From the NCBI RefSeq assembly GCF_004138335.1, contig NZ_RYFW01000008.1, positions 1 through 64,000 of the forward strand: a stretch of DNA of 64,000 nucleotides. The letters run 5' to 3'. Below the pieces are notes generated by a model. It searched no databases, was not told the DNA's origin, and saw nothing but the letters and a program-made list of their open reading frames with translations. The stretch comes from Peristeroidobacter agariperforans. GTDB taxonomy: Bacteria; Pseudomonadota; Gammaproteobacteria; Steroidobacterales; Steroidobacteraceae. The translations under genes were made by a program, and so were the position numbers. Positions within the stretch are counted from its first letter, which is position 1. Every line of letters starts with the position of its first letter. Below, piece after piece: positions 33,730-42,326 of the stretch.

Positions 33730-34503
33730 ATGATCCGATCGAACGAAGGCATCGCGTTGGCACAGAAATTCTATGTGGTCTGGGCAGGACGGCAGACCGG
33801 CGTGTTCACGGACTGGCCCACGACGCATCAACAGGTCGATAGATTTGCGGGCGCACGCTACAAGTCATTCGCGACCCGTGCGGAAGCGGAGCGAGCCTTC
33901 GCGGGCGGTGCGCCCAGGTCCACCTTCGTGCGCCGGGCGGCAAATAAGACAAGCGAGCGGGCTTCGGTGCAAGCCCTCCATCTCCATTCGATCTACAGAT
34001 CTACTGCGACGGCGCCTGCGATCCCAATCCTGGCCGGGCGGGTTCCGGGCTCGCGGTTTATCGCAATGGCGAGCTAGCGCAGCTCTGGTACGGCCTCTAC
34101 AACCGTGCTGGCACAAATAACATAGCCGAGCTCAATGCGCTGCATCGCGCGCTGGTGATGGCAGAAGCCGCCATCACCAGCGGCTTAACTGTGCAGATCC
34201 TTTGCGATTCGACCTACGCGATCAACTGCATCTCGAAGTGGGCCGCGGGTTGGGAAAAGAAGGGCTGGCGCAAGGCCGGCGGCGAGATCAAGAACCTCGA
34301 AATCATTCAAGCCGCCTACTCGGTCTACAGCCGCATCCAATCCAAGGTGCATCTTACTCACGTCATCGCACACGTGGGCACGCCAGTGCAACGAGCTGGC
34401 GGATCGCATGGCGATGTTCGCTGTCGAGAGCGCCAACGAGGAACTGAGCGAGTACGGCGGCAAGATCGATATCCCGACGATTCTGCGCATGCGCGCGGGC
34501 TGA
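33730..34503 (+). pseudogene. Ribonuclease HI with N-terminal hybrid-binding domain, two frameshifts
   Basis: The N-terminal part ('KFYVVWAGRQTGVFTDWPTTHQQVDRFAGARYKSFATRAEAERAF') is the RNase H1 hybrid-binding (viroplasmin-like) domain. The catalytic domain continues in another frame from about 33950-33975: 'IYCDGACDPNPGRAGSGLAVY', 'NNIAELNALHRAL', 'LCDSTYAINCI'. Near 34386 one extra base shifts it back to the first frame: 'CNELADRMAMFAVE' to the stop at 34503. All four carboxylates of the DEDD centre are still encoded. The two shifts cancel, so the gene is either freshly decayed or contains sequence errors. Confidence 0.8.
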
Positions 34504-34635
34504 GACGGCTGCGCCGCACAGTTTCCGCCTCTAAGCCACGAACGCGTCGATTTCACGTCGGACAAACTCTCGAAAAGAAGTCGCGGCATGGCCACTGACA
34601 CGTTCGAAATCATCCTGTCCGACGCGAGAGCGTGG

Positions 34636-35703
34636 TTATCGCTTCTTCGCCGCCGCGAGGCGTCGGGAATCTTCGATCAGTTCGGCACGCGCCGCCTCGC
34701 GTATGTCATCGACGGGCGCATCCTCGAGGTTAGGTGCGGAGGACTCGATGCGCTTGACTCGCAAGCGCTCGCGCAACGCGATGAGCACGCGCTTGTTCGC
34801 ATACGTGTGCGGTGAGTCTTTGTCGTCACTCTGACTCGCCGCGAATTTCGTTAGAAGCTTGTTGAGCGATTCCCCGGCGGCCCAGAGCTCCGTCAACTTC
34901 GCGCGGTACTCCAGCCTCCAGTTCTCCAATTCACCAAAGCGCTCGAGATCGGCGAAATGCTGTGTCTCATGTGCCAGCAAGCTCGCACGAAACGCGTCCT
35001 CACCGGCTTCGTTGGCGAAGGCCGGCATCACTGCGAAAATACGATCCTCGCCGACCCAACCACCATTGGAACCGCGACCGCACCGCGCATACGAGCTCCA
35101 CCCGAGCGAGACGAAATCGTCGAGCTTCTCGACGGTGATGTGGTGCGCTCCCTCCGGCAGCTCGATCGAATGAACTTCGGAGTTCCGCTTCCGCCAGATC
35201 ATCAGCTCGCGCAGCGGCGGTGTGTAACCCAGCTGTGAATGATGGGCGCGGCCCTTTAAGCGCTCGGACAATCGTGATTCGAGAGCATCCCAATCTCGCA
35301 CAACAGCTCCCTCGCCGAGGAAAGCACTGAGCTTGCGCCGAAGATCCGCAGCGAGCGCATCGCGTTGCGACGGGTTCATCAGCGCACGCCGCCAATACTC
35401 TTGATACATCTGGAGCACCTCCCGCACGAATGCATCGTCCGTGTTCGCGGCGGGCAGCGGATGAGGCTGATCTGAAAAGCGCTCGATCATGCAGGCTCGG
35501 TAAGGGACGTCGTCTTTTGAGAACTGCTCGGCGGGCACCGCCACCAACGCCGCACGCGCTCGCACGCCATCGCCTTGCAAAGCAGCGCTGATTGAATCTG
35601 CGATTGCCTTTTTCGCTGCCGCGGAAGTCGTGCCTGACTCTGCAGCGGCCCGTCCGCCCTGCGTTACCACCAGCAGTACTGCGATTGCGATCCACCTCAA
35701 CAC
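34636..35703 (-). CDS. Exported protein with HExxH motif, putative zincin-like protein
   Basis: About 355 residues from GTG 35703, chosen because AGGAG lies just upstream and a signal peptide ('VLRWIAIAVLLVVTQGGRAAAE') begins there; longer starts at 35775-35778 lack one. Near residue 250 it has 'LLAHETQHFADLERF', an HExxH zinc-binding pattern with a nearby glutamate-rich helix ('GELENWRLEYRAKLTELW'). The rest is mostly helical and of no family I know. A periplasmic metallohydrolase is possible; only the motif supports it. Confidence 0.6.
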   Translation of the reverse strand: MLRWIAIAVLLVVTQGGRAAAESGTTSAAAKKAIADSISAALQGDGVRARAALVAVPAEQFSKDDVPYRACMIERFSDQPHPLPAANTDDAFVREVLQMYQEYWRRALMNPSQRDALAADLRRKLSAFLGEGAVVRDWDALESRLSERLKGRAHHSQLGYTPPLRELMIWRKRNSEVHSIELPEGAHHITVEKLDDFVSLGWSSYARCGRGSNGGWVGEDRIFAVMPAFANEAGEDAFRASLLAHETQHFADLERFGELENWRLEYRAKLTELWAAGESLNKLLTKFAASQSDDKDSPHTYANKRVLIALRERLRVKRIESSAPNLEDAPVDDIREAARAELIEDSRRLAAAKKR

Positions 35704-35782
35704 TGACTCCTGATACGCCTTTGTCGTTTCGAAACGGTCGATGTCATGTGCATGCAGGCGCCGTTCGTCCTCCATCACTCTC

Positions 35783-35986
35783 CTACTTGATTACGCGCCA
35801 CGCACCTTGCGGAAGCAGCGCCCAGCTGCGCGGCGCCCGAAAAACTTCCCTTGGGAAGATGCTGACCCCCACGGGAGAATCCACGATGCCTTGGTTCCAG
35901 CCAGATTCGCCAGCGTTCTCGCGATAGAGCCGCGCCGACGAGGCGCCCGTGTTGGTCAGCCAGTAAAGTGCGATGTTATCGAGCAT
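35783..35986 (-). pseudogene. Epoxide hydrolase, C-terminal fragment
   Basis: The minus strand reads 'LDNIALYWLTNTGASSARLYRENAG' followed by 'PVGVSIFPREVFRAPRSWA', both well-known stretches of the C-terminal part of alpha/beta-fold epoxide hydrolases (including the tyrosine-containing lid end). About 35 residues normally found between them are replaced by 'ESGWNQGIVDS', and both the nucleophile region and the C-terminal histidine motif are missing. It is a 67-codon remnant. Confidence 0.7.
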
Positions 35987-36111
35987 CTCATCTCGCGCGA
36001 GCGTTGCTCATTGTTCATTCTCTCAAGGTCGATGCGTGCGCACAGGGCATGACAAAGGTTAGCGACAAAGCATCGAACAGTGGGAGTAACAAACGTGGCG
36101 GAATTCCATCA

Positions 36112-36672
36112 TCACGAACGTCCCGAGGCGCGCTGACGCTGGCGGAACACGGCTGTTTTGGTGCGACTCTGGCAAGTCGTCGAACAGAAACGCCGCGTTC
36201 CGTTCTTCGAGGTGTCGAAGAAAAGGATGTCGCAGCCCTTCGCTTCGCAGCGGCCGAATCGATCGACGAGACCCTCCCCTATCATCCGTGCCAGTGCTTC
36301 GGCGCAGATCGAAACATACATCGGCACCAGCTGCGCATCAGCAGGGTGATGATGCAGTCGCCAGCGTCCATCTTCTTTTGCAAGGTGCGGATGAGCCGGA
36401 TGCTCCGCAAGCATCTCGTTGAGCACGCCAGCGGCGGCCTCGAGATCTTCCTCCAGCAGGTGATGAATCACTCCGCGCAACCGCATAGAAAGGGATACGA
36501 ATCCCGGAATCTGCTGCCGTCGAAACGCGGCAAGCGAAGAAGGATCGAAGGCGAGGATGCTCGCGACGATGTCGCGATGACGCTCGGCACTCGGCGCCAG
36601 CTCGTTCACGAGCCGTAGTGAAACGATCACGCCGGCGTCGCCGTAACTGTCTAAATAGATTTGACGAGCCAC
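36112..36672 (-). CDS. CGNR zinc-finger (ABATE-domain) putative transcriptional regulator
   Basis: About 186 residues from GTG 36672, preceded by GAGAGG. The C-terminal 45 residues form a CGNR zinc finger: 'RCEAKGCDILFFDTSKNGTRRFCSTTCQSRTK', with four cysteines as zinc ligands. The N-terminal part is the alpha-helical ABATE-like domain common in this family, thought to sense stress. Divergent from an SDR gene 64 bp away, a likely target. Confidence 0.85.
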   Translation of the reverse strand: MARQIYLDSYGDAGVIVSLRLVNELAPSAERHRDIVASILAFDPSSLAAFRRQQIPGFVSLSMRLRGVIHHLLEEDLEAAAGVLNEMLAEHPAHPHLAKEDGRWRLHHHPADAQLVPMYVSICAEALARMIGEGLVDRFGRCEAKGCDILFFDTSKNGTRRFCSTTCQSRTKTAVFRQRQRASGRS

Positions 36673-36736
36673 GGAGCCCTCTCTAACGTGTGACTGACTA
36701 AATCGATTACACCAGTTACCCGCAGAGGACACCAGA

Positions 36737-37648
36737 GTGACGAAGCCCTTAGCCGGAAAAGTAGCGTTGGTTGCTGGCGGAACACGCGGGGCAGGCCGCG
36801 GAATCGCTGTCGAACTTGGACGCGTAGGAGCGACCGTCTATGTGACTGGCCGAACATCCGGCGCGCAGCGATCTGAGATGGGGCGTGGCGAGACCATCGA
36901 GGAGACGGCTGCACTCGTCGACGCCGCTGGCGGTCACGGAATCGCTGTACGTGTGGATCACCTCGTTCCCGATGAGGTCAGCGCACTGATCAAACGAATC
37001 GATGCCGCACATGGTCGCCTCGATGTACTGGTGAACGATATCTTCGGCGCCCCACACATCGAGTGGGGGAAATCAGTGTGGGAGTCGGATCTACCCTATG
37101 GACTGAAAATGCTCCGGCTCGCCATCGATACGCACGCCATCACGAGTCACTTCGCTATTCCCCTGTTGCTCCGATCCGAGCGCGGTCTGCTCGTTGAAGT
37201 GAATGATGGCACCGCCGAGTACAACCAGACGCGCTATCGGAACTCATTCTTCTACGACCTCGCCAAGGGCGGCGTTCAACGCATGGCGTTTGCTCTGGCG
37301 CACGAGCTCCGGAATACGCAGACCACCGCGGTGATGCTCACGCCGGGCTGGCTACGCTCGGAGGCGATGCTCGATGCGTTCGGTGTCACAGAATCGAACT
37401 GGCAAGATGCCACCCACCGCATCCCGCACTTTGCGATTTCGGAGTCTCCGGCGTTCGTAGGACGTGCAGTCGCTGCGCTGGCCGCCGATGAAAATGCGTC
37501 CCGCTGGCATGGTCATTCGCTCTCCAGCGGCGAGCTCGCGCGGGTGTACGGCTTTACCGATATCGATGGCAGTCAGCCCGATGCGTGGCGGTATCTCATC
37601 GAGGTTCAGGATGCGGGGCTACCAGCTAACGTCGCGGGATACCGATAG
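36737..37648 (+). CDS. SDR-family oxidoreductase
   Basis: A 303-residue short-chain dehydrogenase with GTG start (AGAGGA upstream). Nucleotide-binding 'VALVAGGTRGAGRGIAVELG', 'VYVTGRTSG' and the active-site pair in 'FFYDLAKGGVQRMAFALAHEL' (YxxxK). The usual catalytic serine position reads 'VEVNDGTAEYNQ', so the serine may be replaced. Family knowledge: NAD(P)H-dependent reduction of a carbonyl; substrate not deducible. Divergent from the CGNR regulator. Confidence 0.85.
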   Translation: MTKPLAGKVALVAGGTRGAGRGIAVELGRVGATVYVTGRTSGAQRSEMGRGETIEETAALVDAAGGHGIAVRVDHLVPDEVSALIKRIDAAHGRLDVLVNDIFGAPHIEWGKSVWESDLPYGLKMLRLAIDTHAITSHFAIPLLLRSERGLLVEVNDGTAEYNQTRYRNSFFYDLAKGGVQRMAFALAHELRNTQTTAVMLTPGWLRSEAMLDAFGVTESNWQDATHRIPHFAISESPAFVGRAVAALAADENASRWHGHSLSSGELARVYGFTDIDGSQPDAWRYLIEVQDAGLPANVAGYR

Positions 37649-38019
37649 CGAGCCATGCCACATACACGCCCATGAGCGAAAAGCCCCATTGGGCGCGCAC
37701 GAGTGATCCAGCGAGTCGCTCCTCGTTCGCGGGCGAAGGTCACCACGGCCGCGTGTGCCTCATGCTCCGGCATCCTCTTGCGCTTGCGTTCAGGCGCAAG
37801 CTTCACGCCTTCGGCCGGGTTGGTTTCATTGTGACCATGACGCCTTCCCCAATCGAACAGACGCCGCAGATAACGAAGCAGGTGATTCGCGTTGCCGGCG
37901 TTGTCAGCCGGTCGACATGCATTGCGGTTTGCGGTTGCTTGGGCTTCGTGATGTATTCCTCAGCAACCTCGGCGCAGTAGTCGTAGTCCTTGCGTACTCT
38001 GTGCTTTCCGTGAACTGCT
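37649..38019. other. Gene-poor stretch
   Basis: No coding frame I can support. Several short frames overlap on both strands without family resemblance. It seems to be decaying sequence continuous with the DUF3237 remnant that follows. Confidence 0.4.
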
Positions 38020-38299
38020 TCATCACGTAGCAACTGTTCCGCGCGCCTCCGCGCCAGAACGTTGCTCGATGATCTCGTGCGAGGTTTCGAAGAACGGCGC
38101 GGTCCGCAGATAATAGTCCGAGGCGTTCACCCGTTTTGCCGCGCGCCATGCGGGCGTTCACTTCGTCCGAAGCATGACGCACGCCACGATATGACATCAG
38201 CACGAGGGCACCATCATCTGTTTTCAGCAACACCCTTACGTTTGCTGGGCTGACCCCATCGAGCGAAGCATCGTCAATAGGATAGTGGCTACCACACAT
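38020..38299 (-). pseudogene. DUF3237-family protein remnant
   Basis: On the minus strand, 'VRVLLKTDDGALVLMSYRGVRHASDEVNARMARGK' corresponds to the conserved 'ytLkTDDGAliyv..rGvr' core of DUF3237 proteins. The expected continuation 'YYLRTAPFFETSHE' appears in a different frame around 38070-38125. The frame is thus broken at least once and no proper start is seen. DUF3237 proteins have no established function. Confidence 0.6.
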
Positions 38300-38476
38300 C
38301 GACCATCGACCTGCACTGGACGTTCGAGTAATTGGACATTAAGGGCTTCACGAAGCTCCAATCCTCGGCCATCACCGGTCTGTGGAACGGTGGCGTCCAG
38401 GCGCCGCTTCCACCGGTCCAGTATCCGGCGAATCTCTGGCGACACTCCACCGCGTGCGACGAGCACTCGGCTGAGA

Positions 38477-39230
38477 TCAACGATAGTCGAAATAGTCGAG
38501 GCCGATGAAGGCGCCGCTGGAATCGGGATTCGCCTGACCGGACACCTCCAGGCGAATCGTGTGCTCGCCGCTCCCCAGACCGGTCTTGCTGTAAGTACGA
38601 CTGATCGGCTGAGCGGACGTGGCATAGAGATCGACCGTGGCATCGAAAACGTTGTCGATATAGACATCGTACATCCCGCTCGCGGGCGTCTTCCTGGTGA
38701 AGATACCCACCTGAGTGCCAGTGAAGATAAGACTGCTGCTGCTGCCGCTGACGTTGGATACCGATTTAGTGTCGTTGAAATAAGACGAGTCCGCACTGTG
38801 CGTCCAAGCACCGCCGTAAGTGACTGCAGCACTGGCGTTGTCCTTGACCACGAACGCCGAACGATGCTGGAAATAATCGAGCCCGACGTAATAGCCCGAG
38901 GAGCTGCTGTTCTTTTGGCCCGCGAGTTGGACACGCACTGTATGCTCATCATTGCTCAGAGCTGAATTGCTGTAAGTCTTCACTGCCGCTTGATCGGTTG
39001 CGCTGTAGCAGTCCACAGTGGCCACATAGACGTTGTCGATGTAGACGTCGTACATGCCGCTCAAGGGAGTTTTCTTGGTGTAGATGTCGATGCTGGTACC
39101 GGTGAAGCTGAATGTAGCGGTACTGCCCGACGTGTTGGAAACCGATTTGGAGCTGTTGTAATACGTCGAGTCGGCGGAATGCGCCCAGCTGCCGCTGTAG
39201 GCCACGCTGCTGCTGCTGTTGTCGGTAGCG
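38477..39230 (-). repeat. Tandem repeat of two CBM-like modules in the GH26 protein
   Basis: Two modules of about 122 residues share the order 'SGSWAHSADSTYYN / GGAWTHSADSSYFN', 'FTGTSIDIYTKKTP / FTGTQVGIFTRKTP', 'SGMYDVYIDNVYVATVD / SGMYDVYIDNVFDATVD', and 'GLDYF'. They are diverged copies of one carbohydrate-binding-like beta-sandwich. Confidence 0.85.
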
Positions 39231-40315
39231 GTTCCCAACTCATCCCGGGTGATGATCCAGTCGATATCCATCACCTCGTCTGCGAAGGTATTGGAGCGGA
39301 TCGATTTCGGATAGTCGTTGTCGGCCCACTGCAAATAGAACGCGGCCTTGGGAAATGCGGCTTTGATCTGGTTGATATAGATGCGGTTGTCGATGGAATT
39401 GAGGTTCGAACCGACCTCCCCCCAGCCGAAAACCTTGCCGTAAGTGGGCGAAGTGAAGGTGTTGTACAGCGCGGTATAAGTGTTGTCGTATTTGTCCGGG
39501 CCGATGATGTCGACGTATGCGTTGCCCGGATAGCGGTCGACGGCCGAGGTCGCTGAAGACAGATTGCCTGGGCTGTACATCCAGAGAATGTTGTGCAATC
39601 CACGCGTCGTCGTGAAGTAGTCATACATGTGGCGCCACACATCGATGTAACTCGCAGGGGTGGTGCGTAGCCCACCCCACCAAAACCAGTTGCCGTTCGC
39701 TTCGTGCAAAGGCCCCCAGATGACGGTCACATCGTTGTCTTCGTAGTACTGCATGACATCCGCGATGGCGGAGAGCCAGGCCATCCAGGTGGTGTACGCG
39801 GCATTGCCGGGCGTGATGATGTCGCTCATGGTGCTGCCCGAAGGAATCGAGGACCAGGCGCTGGCATCGTTCCAGGGATTTCCCGAGTGCCACATCAGGC
39901 GCAACAGCCCGCCGTTGTTGTGGTGATCCATCGCGAACTTGCGCCAGTTGGAGTCGCTCGGCGTGTTGTTCGAGCCTGTGTGCTGACTCTTCGCGCGAGT
40001 GCTGAAATCCAGGCCGGCCATGCCGACATACTTGCCGGTGACGGCGTGCAATCCTTCGTAGTAGTAATCCCAGGCCTGAGCGGGCGTGCGGCCGTCGGTG
40101 TTGTTGAGCTGTCGCGTGACGTACTGGCCGATAACGACTTTGTTGTCGGAGCGCACGCCGAGGTTGGATAGCCAGTTGAGCATCGCTTTGGTTTTGGCCG
40201 TGGCGTTCGGGTCTGCGGTTGCCTGATCCGCGTGCAGAGGCAATGCGCAACTCAAGTACAAAGCGCCGATCAGCCAGAGCCGTGCAACTGTCATCCGAGA
40301 GCGATTGTTCTTCAT
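38477..40315 (-). CDS. Secreted GH26 glycoside hydrolase with two C-terminal CBM-like modules
   Basis: A 612-residue protein; ATG 40315 is preceded by GGGGGAGG and overlaps the stop of the SDR gene (ATGA). Signal peptide to about 30. GH26 domain about 35-360 with acid/base E205 (GPLHEANGNWFWW) and nucleophile E300 (FGWGEVGSN). Two near-identical beta-sandwich modules follow (about 363-490 and 491-612). GH26 members are mostly beta-mannanases, some beta-1,3-xylanases or lichenases; retaining mechanism. As the last gene of an aldarate/uronate operon it may release a uronic-acid-containing glycan, which would be an unusual GH26 role. Confidence 0.9.
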   Translation of the reverse strand: MKNNRSRMTVARLWLIGALYLSCALPLHADQATADPNATAKTKAMLNWLSNLGVRSDNKVVIGQYVTRQLNNTDGRTPAQAWDYYYEGLHAVTGKYVGMAGLDFSTRAKSQHTGSNNTPSDSNWRKFAMDHHNNGGLLRLMWHSGNPWNDASAWSSIPSGSTMSDIITPGNAAYTTWMAWLSAIADVMQYYEDNDVTVIWGPLHEANGNWFWWGGLRTTPASYIDVWRHMYDYFTTTRGLHNILWMYSPGNLSSATSAVDRYPGNAYVDIIGPDKYDNTYTALYNTFTSPTYGKVFGWGEVGSNLNSIDNRIYINQIKAAFPKAAFYLQWADNDYPKSIRSNTFADEVMDIDWIITRDELGTATDNSSSSVAYSGSWAHSADSTYYNSSKSVSNTSGSTATFSFTGTSIDIYTKKTPLSGMYDVYIDNVYVATVDCYSATDQAAVKTYSNSALSNDEHTVRVQLAGQKNSSSSGYYVGLDYFQHRSAFVVKDNASAAVTYGGAWTHSADSSYFNDTKSVSNVSGSSSSLIFTGTQVGIFTRKTPASGMYDVYIDNVFDATVDLYATSAQPISRTYSKTGLGSGEHTIRLEVSGQANPDSSGAFIGLDYFDYR

Positions 40316-41127
40316 GAGTCCTCCCCCTGCTTGCGTGCAGCCTTGATGAAGCGCCCGCCGATTCGTCCCTCGGCGACGGTGCCGGATTCCGGATCGGTGA
40401 GTTCGTCGAGATAGTTCTCCGCATCGTCGCTGGGCTGATAGCCGATTGCGCCCCACTCACTGCGATCGACGTGCGCATGCCGATTGGCGGAGAACGCCCA
40501 CAACATGCGATAGCCTTTCGCCGTCGGGCTCAGGCAAGCGCGAACGAGTCGCACCAGGTCCGCGGGACTGATCCAGGTCGTGCGCTCCCTGATCGTGAGC
40601 GGGCGCGCGCGGCAAGTACCGATGCGTAATACGAAGACGCTCGGGCCGAAGCGCTCGTGCACATACCGCGCGACAGCTTCACCGAAAGCTTTGGACACAC
40701 CGTACGGACCATCGGGCCGTACCGGCGTGTTCGCGTGGAAGTGATCGCCCAACGTCGCGTATCCGCAGACGTGGATCGAGCTCGCGAAAATCACCTTATC
40801 CAGACCGAGCTCCCCGGCAGTTTCGAGCACCGACACTGCGCCTGTGATGTTCGCCGGCTCGACTTCGCTCCACTCCTGCGCGAGTGGGTTCGCGGCGAGA
40901 TGAATGACCGCGTCGTGTCCGACGAGAAGCCGCCGAAACTCTTCGCGGTTCGTCATGTCTGCAACAAGACTTCGCGCGCGCGGATCGGGCTGCTGAGGTG
41001 CGACGATGTCCAATGCGCTCACCTCGTAACTCGCATCGATCAGCGCGGGCACGAGGAATCGCCCGATGCGGCCGCTGGCGCCCGTGACGAGAACGCGTCG
41101 ACACGGTTTGGCAGGGAGCGCGCTCAT
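40312..41127 (-). CDS. udh: Uronate-dehydrogenase-like SDR oxidoreductase
   Basis: A 271-residue extended SDR: NAD-binding GASGRIG (17-23), 'VIFASSIHVCGYAT' (catalytic serine) and YGVSK (tyrosine, lysine), with 'RPDGPYGVSKAFGE' and 'VLRIGTC', the pattern of uronate dehydrogenase. That enzyme oxidises glucuronate or galacturonate to the aldarolactone with NAD+. It overlaps both neighbours by 4 bp: the glucarate-dehydratase-like gene upstream and GH26 downstream. With the SMP-30 lactonase nearby this gives uronate to aldarate in two steps. The assignment is by motif and context. Confidence 0.75.
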   Translation of the reverse strand: MSALPAKPCRRVLVTGASGRIGRFLVPALIDASYEVSALDIVAPQQPDPRARSLVADMTNREEFRRLLVGHDAVIHLAANPLAQEWSEVEPANITGAVSVLETAGELGLDKVIFASSIHVCGYATLGDHFHANTPVRPDGPYGVSKAFGEAVARYVHERFGPSVFVLRIGTCRARPLTIRERTTWISPADLVRLVRACLSPTAKGYRMLWAFSANRHAHVDRSEWGAIGYQPSDDAENYLDELTDPESGTVAEGRIGGRFIKAARKQGEDS

Positions 41128-42326
41128 GTCGATCCGATGACTGGAAACCAGTCGGGGCGGCGTGGATCCACCCGGAAGCGCGCGTAGTAGTCGCCGTGCT
41201 TCTCGAAGTAACGTTCGTAGTGATCCATTTTTTCCGCATCGAGCTCGACGCCCAGTCCTGGACCTTTGGGCACGGCGATGTGGCCATCGCGATACGCTAA
41301 CTTGCCACCTGCGATGATGTCGTCTGAAAGGTAGTGATAATGCGCGTCGGCGGCAGCCACCATTTCTGGAATCGTCGAAGCCGTGTGCAGCATGGCCGCG
41401 AGCTCGATGCCGAACTCGGTTCCGCTATGCATCGCGGCGCTGATGCCAAAGGCGCGACACACCGCACACAACTCCTTCACGCCGAGCATTCCCTCCCAGT
41501 AGTGCAGGTCGGTGAGAATCGTATCCACTGCTCCAAGCCGGATGCCTGGACCCAGATCGTCGAAGCGCGCCGGATACATGTTCGTGCCGATCGGAACGCG
41601 AATCGCGCGTCGCACTGCCGCCAGCCCCTCGAGCCCCCACGCCGGGTCCTCGAACCACTCGGGCTGAATATCTTCCAGGCGACGGCCGATGCGCACCGCG
41701 GTCGAGACCGACCAGGTTCCGTTCGGATCGATGCGCAGCCCAAAATCCCAGCCGAGCCGCTTGCGACAGAGCTCGAGCACTCTCGCCTCCTCGCCCGGCC
41801 CCATGACTCCAGCCTTCAGCTTCATGCTGCGTACGCCGAGATTCGCCGCGAGTTCCTCGCAGTGATCAGCGACATCCTCAGCGCGCATATCGTCGCCGCC
41901 GCCAGGGCGGTCGTAGCGCCAGAACAGATACGCGATGAAGGGAACCGACTCTCGCAAGCGCCCGCCAAGCAGATCCGAAACCGGCCGATTCAGGACCTTG
42001 CCTTGGATATCGAGGCAGGCCATTTCGATGGCCGCATACAGCCGGGCATTGGACATGAAATATGTGTTTCGCAACGTCTTCTGACGAATGACGTTGATCT
42101 GGAATGGATCGAGCCCGACAACGCGCGATGTTAGCTTCGCAAGCGCCGCGCGCTGATCGCCGCCGCCCACTTCTCCCAACCCTGTGACACCTTCATCCGT
42201 GAGCACTTCCAACACCGTGCGCACGAAATAACCTGGATGCACACCGGTATTACTGCGCAGCACCGCATTCAAGGGAATGGCGACACAACGCGAACGCAAT
42301 TCGACGATCTTCAACGGGCTCTCCAT
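41124..42326 (-). CDS. Glucarate-dehydratase-like enolase-superfamily enzyme
   Basis: A 400-residue enolase-superfamily protein. The pattern K169-x-K171 (SMKLKAG), metal ligands D200 (RIDPNG), E226 (FEDP) and N249, and the pair D273 (LTDLHYW) and H300 (AMHSGTE) match the glucarate dehydratase layout, including the aspartate-histidine spacing. It should dehydrate D-glucarate or a related aldarate to 5-dehydro-4-deoxyglucarate in the cytosol. Start overlaps the upstream RraA-like gene by 16 bp and its stop overlaps the SDR start by 4 bp. Confidence 0.85.
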   Translation of the reverse strand: MESPLKIVELRSRCVAIPLNAVLRSNTGVHPGYFVRTVLEVLTDEGVTGLGEVGGGDQRAALAKLTSRVVGLDPFQINVIRQKTLRNTYFMSNARLYAAIEMACLDIQGKVLNRPVSDLLGGRLRESVPFIAYLFWRYDRPGGGDDMRAEDVADHCEELAANLGVRSMKLKAGVMGPGEEARVLELCRKRLGWDFGLRIDPNGTWSVSTAVRIGRRLEDIQPEWFEDPAWGLEGLAAVRRAIRVPIGTNMYPARFDDLGPGIRLGAVDTILTDLHYWEGMLGVKELCAVCRAFGISAAMHSGTEFGIELAAMLHTASTIPEMVAAADAHYHYLSDDIIAGGKLAYRDGHIAVPKGPGLGVELDAEKMDHYERYFEKHGDYYARFRVDPRRPDWFPVIGST

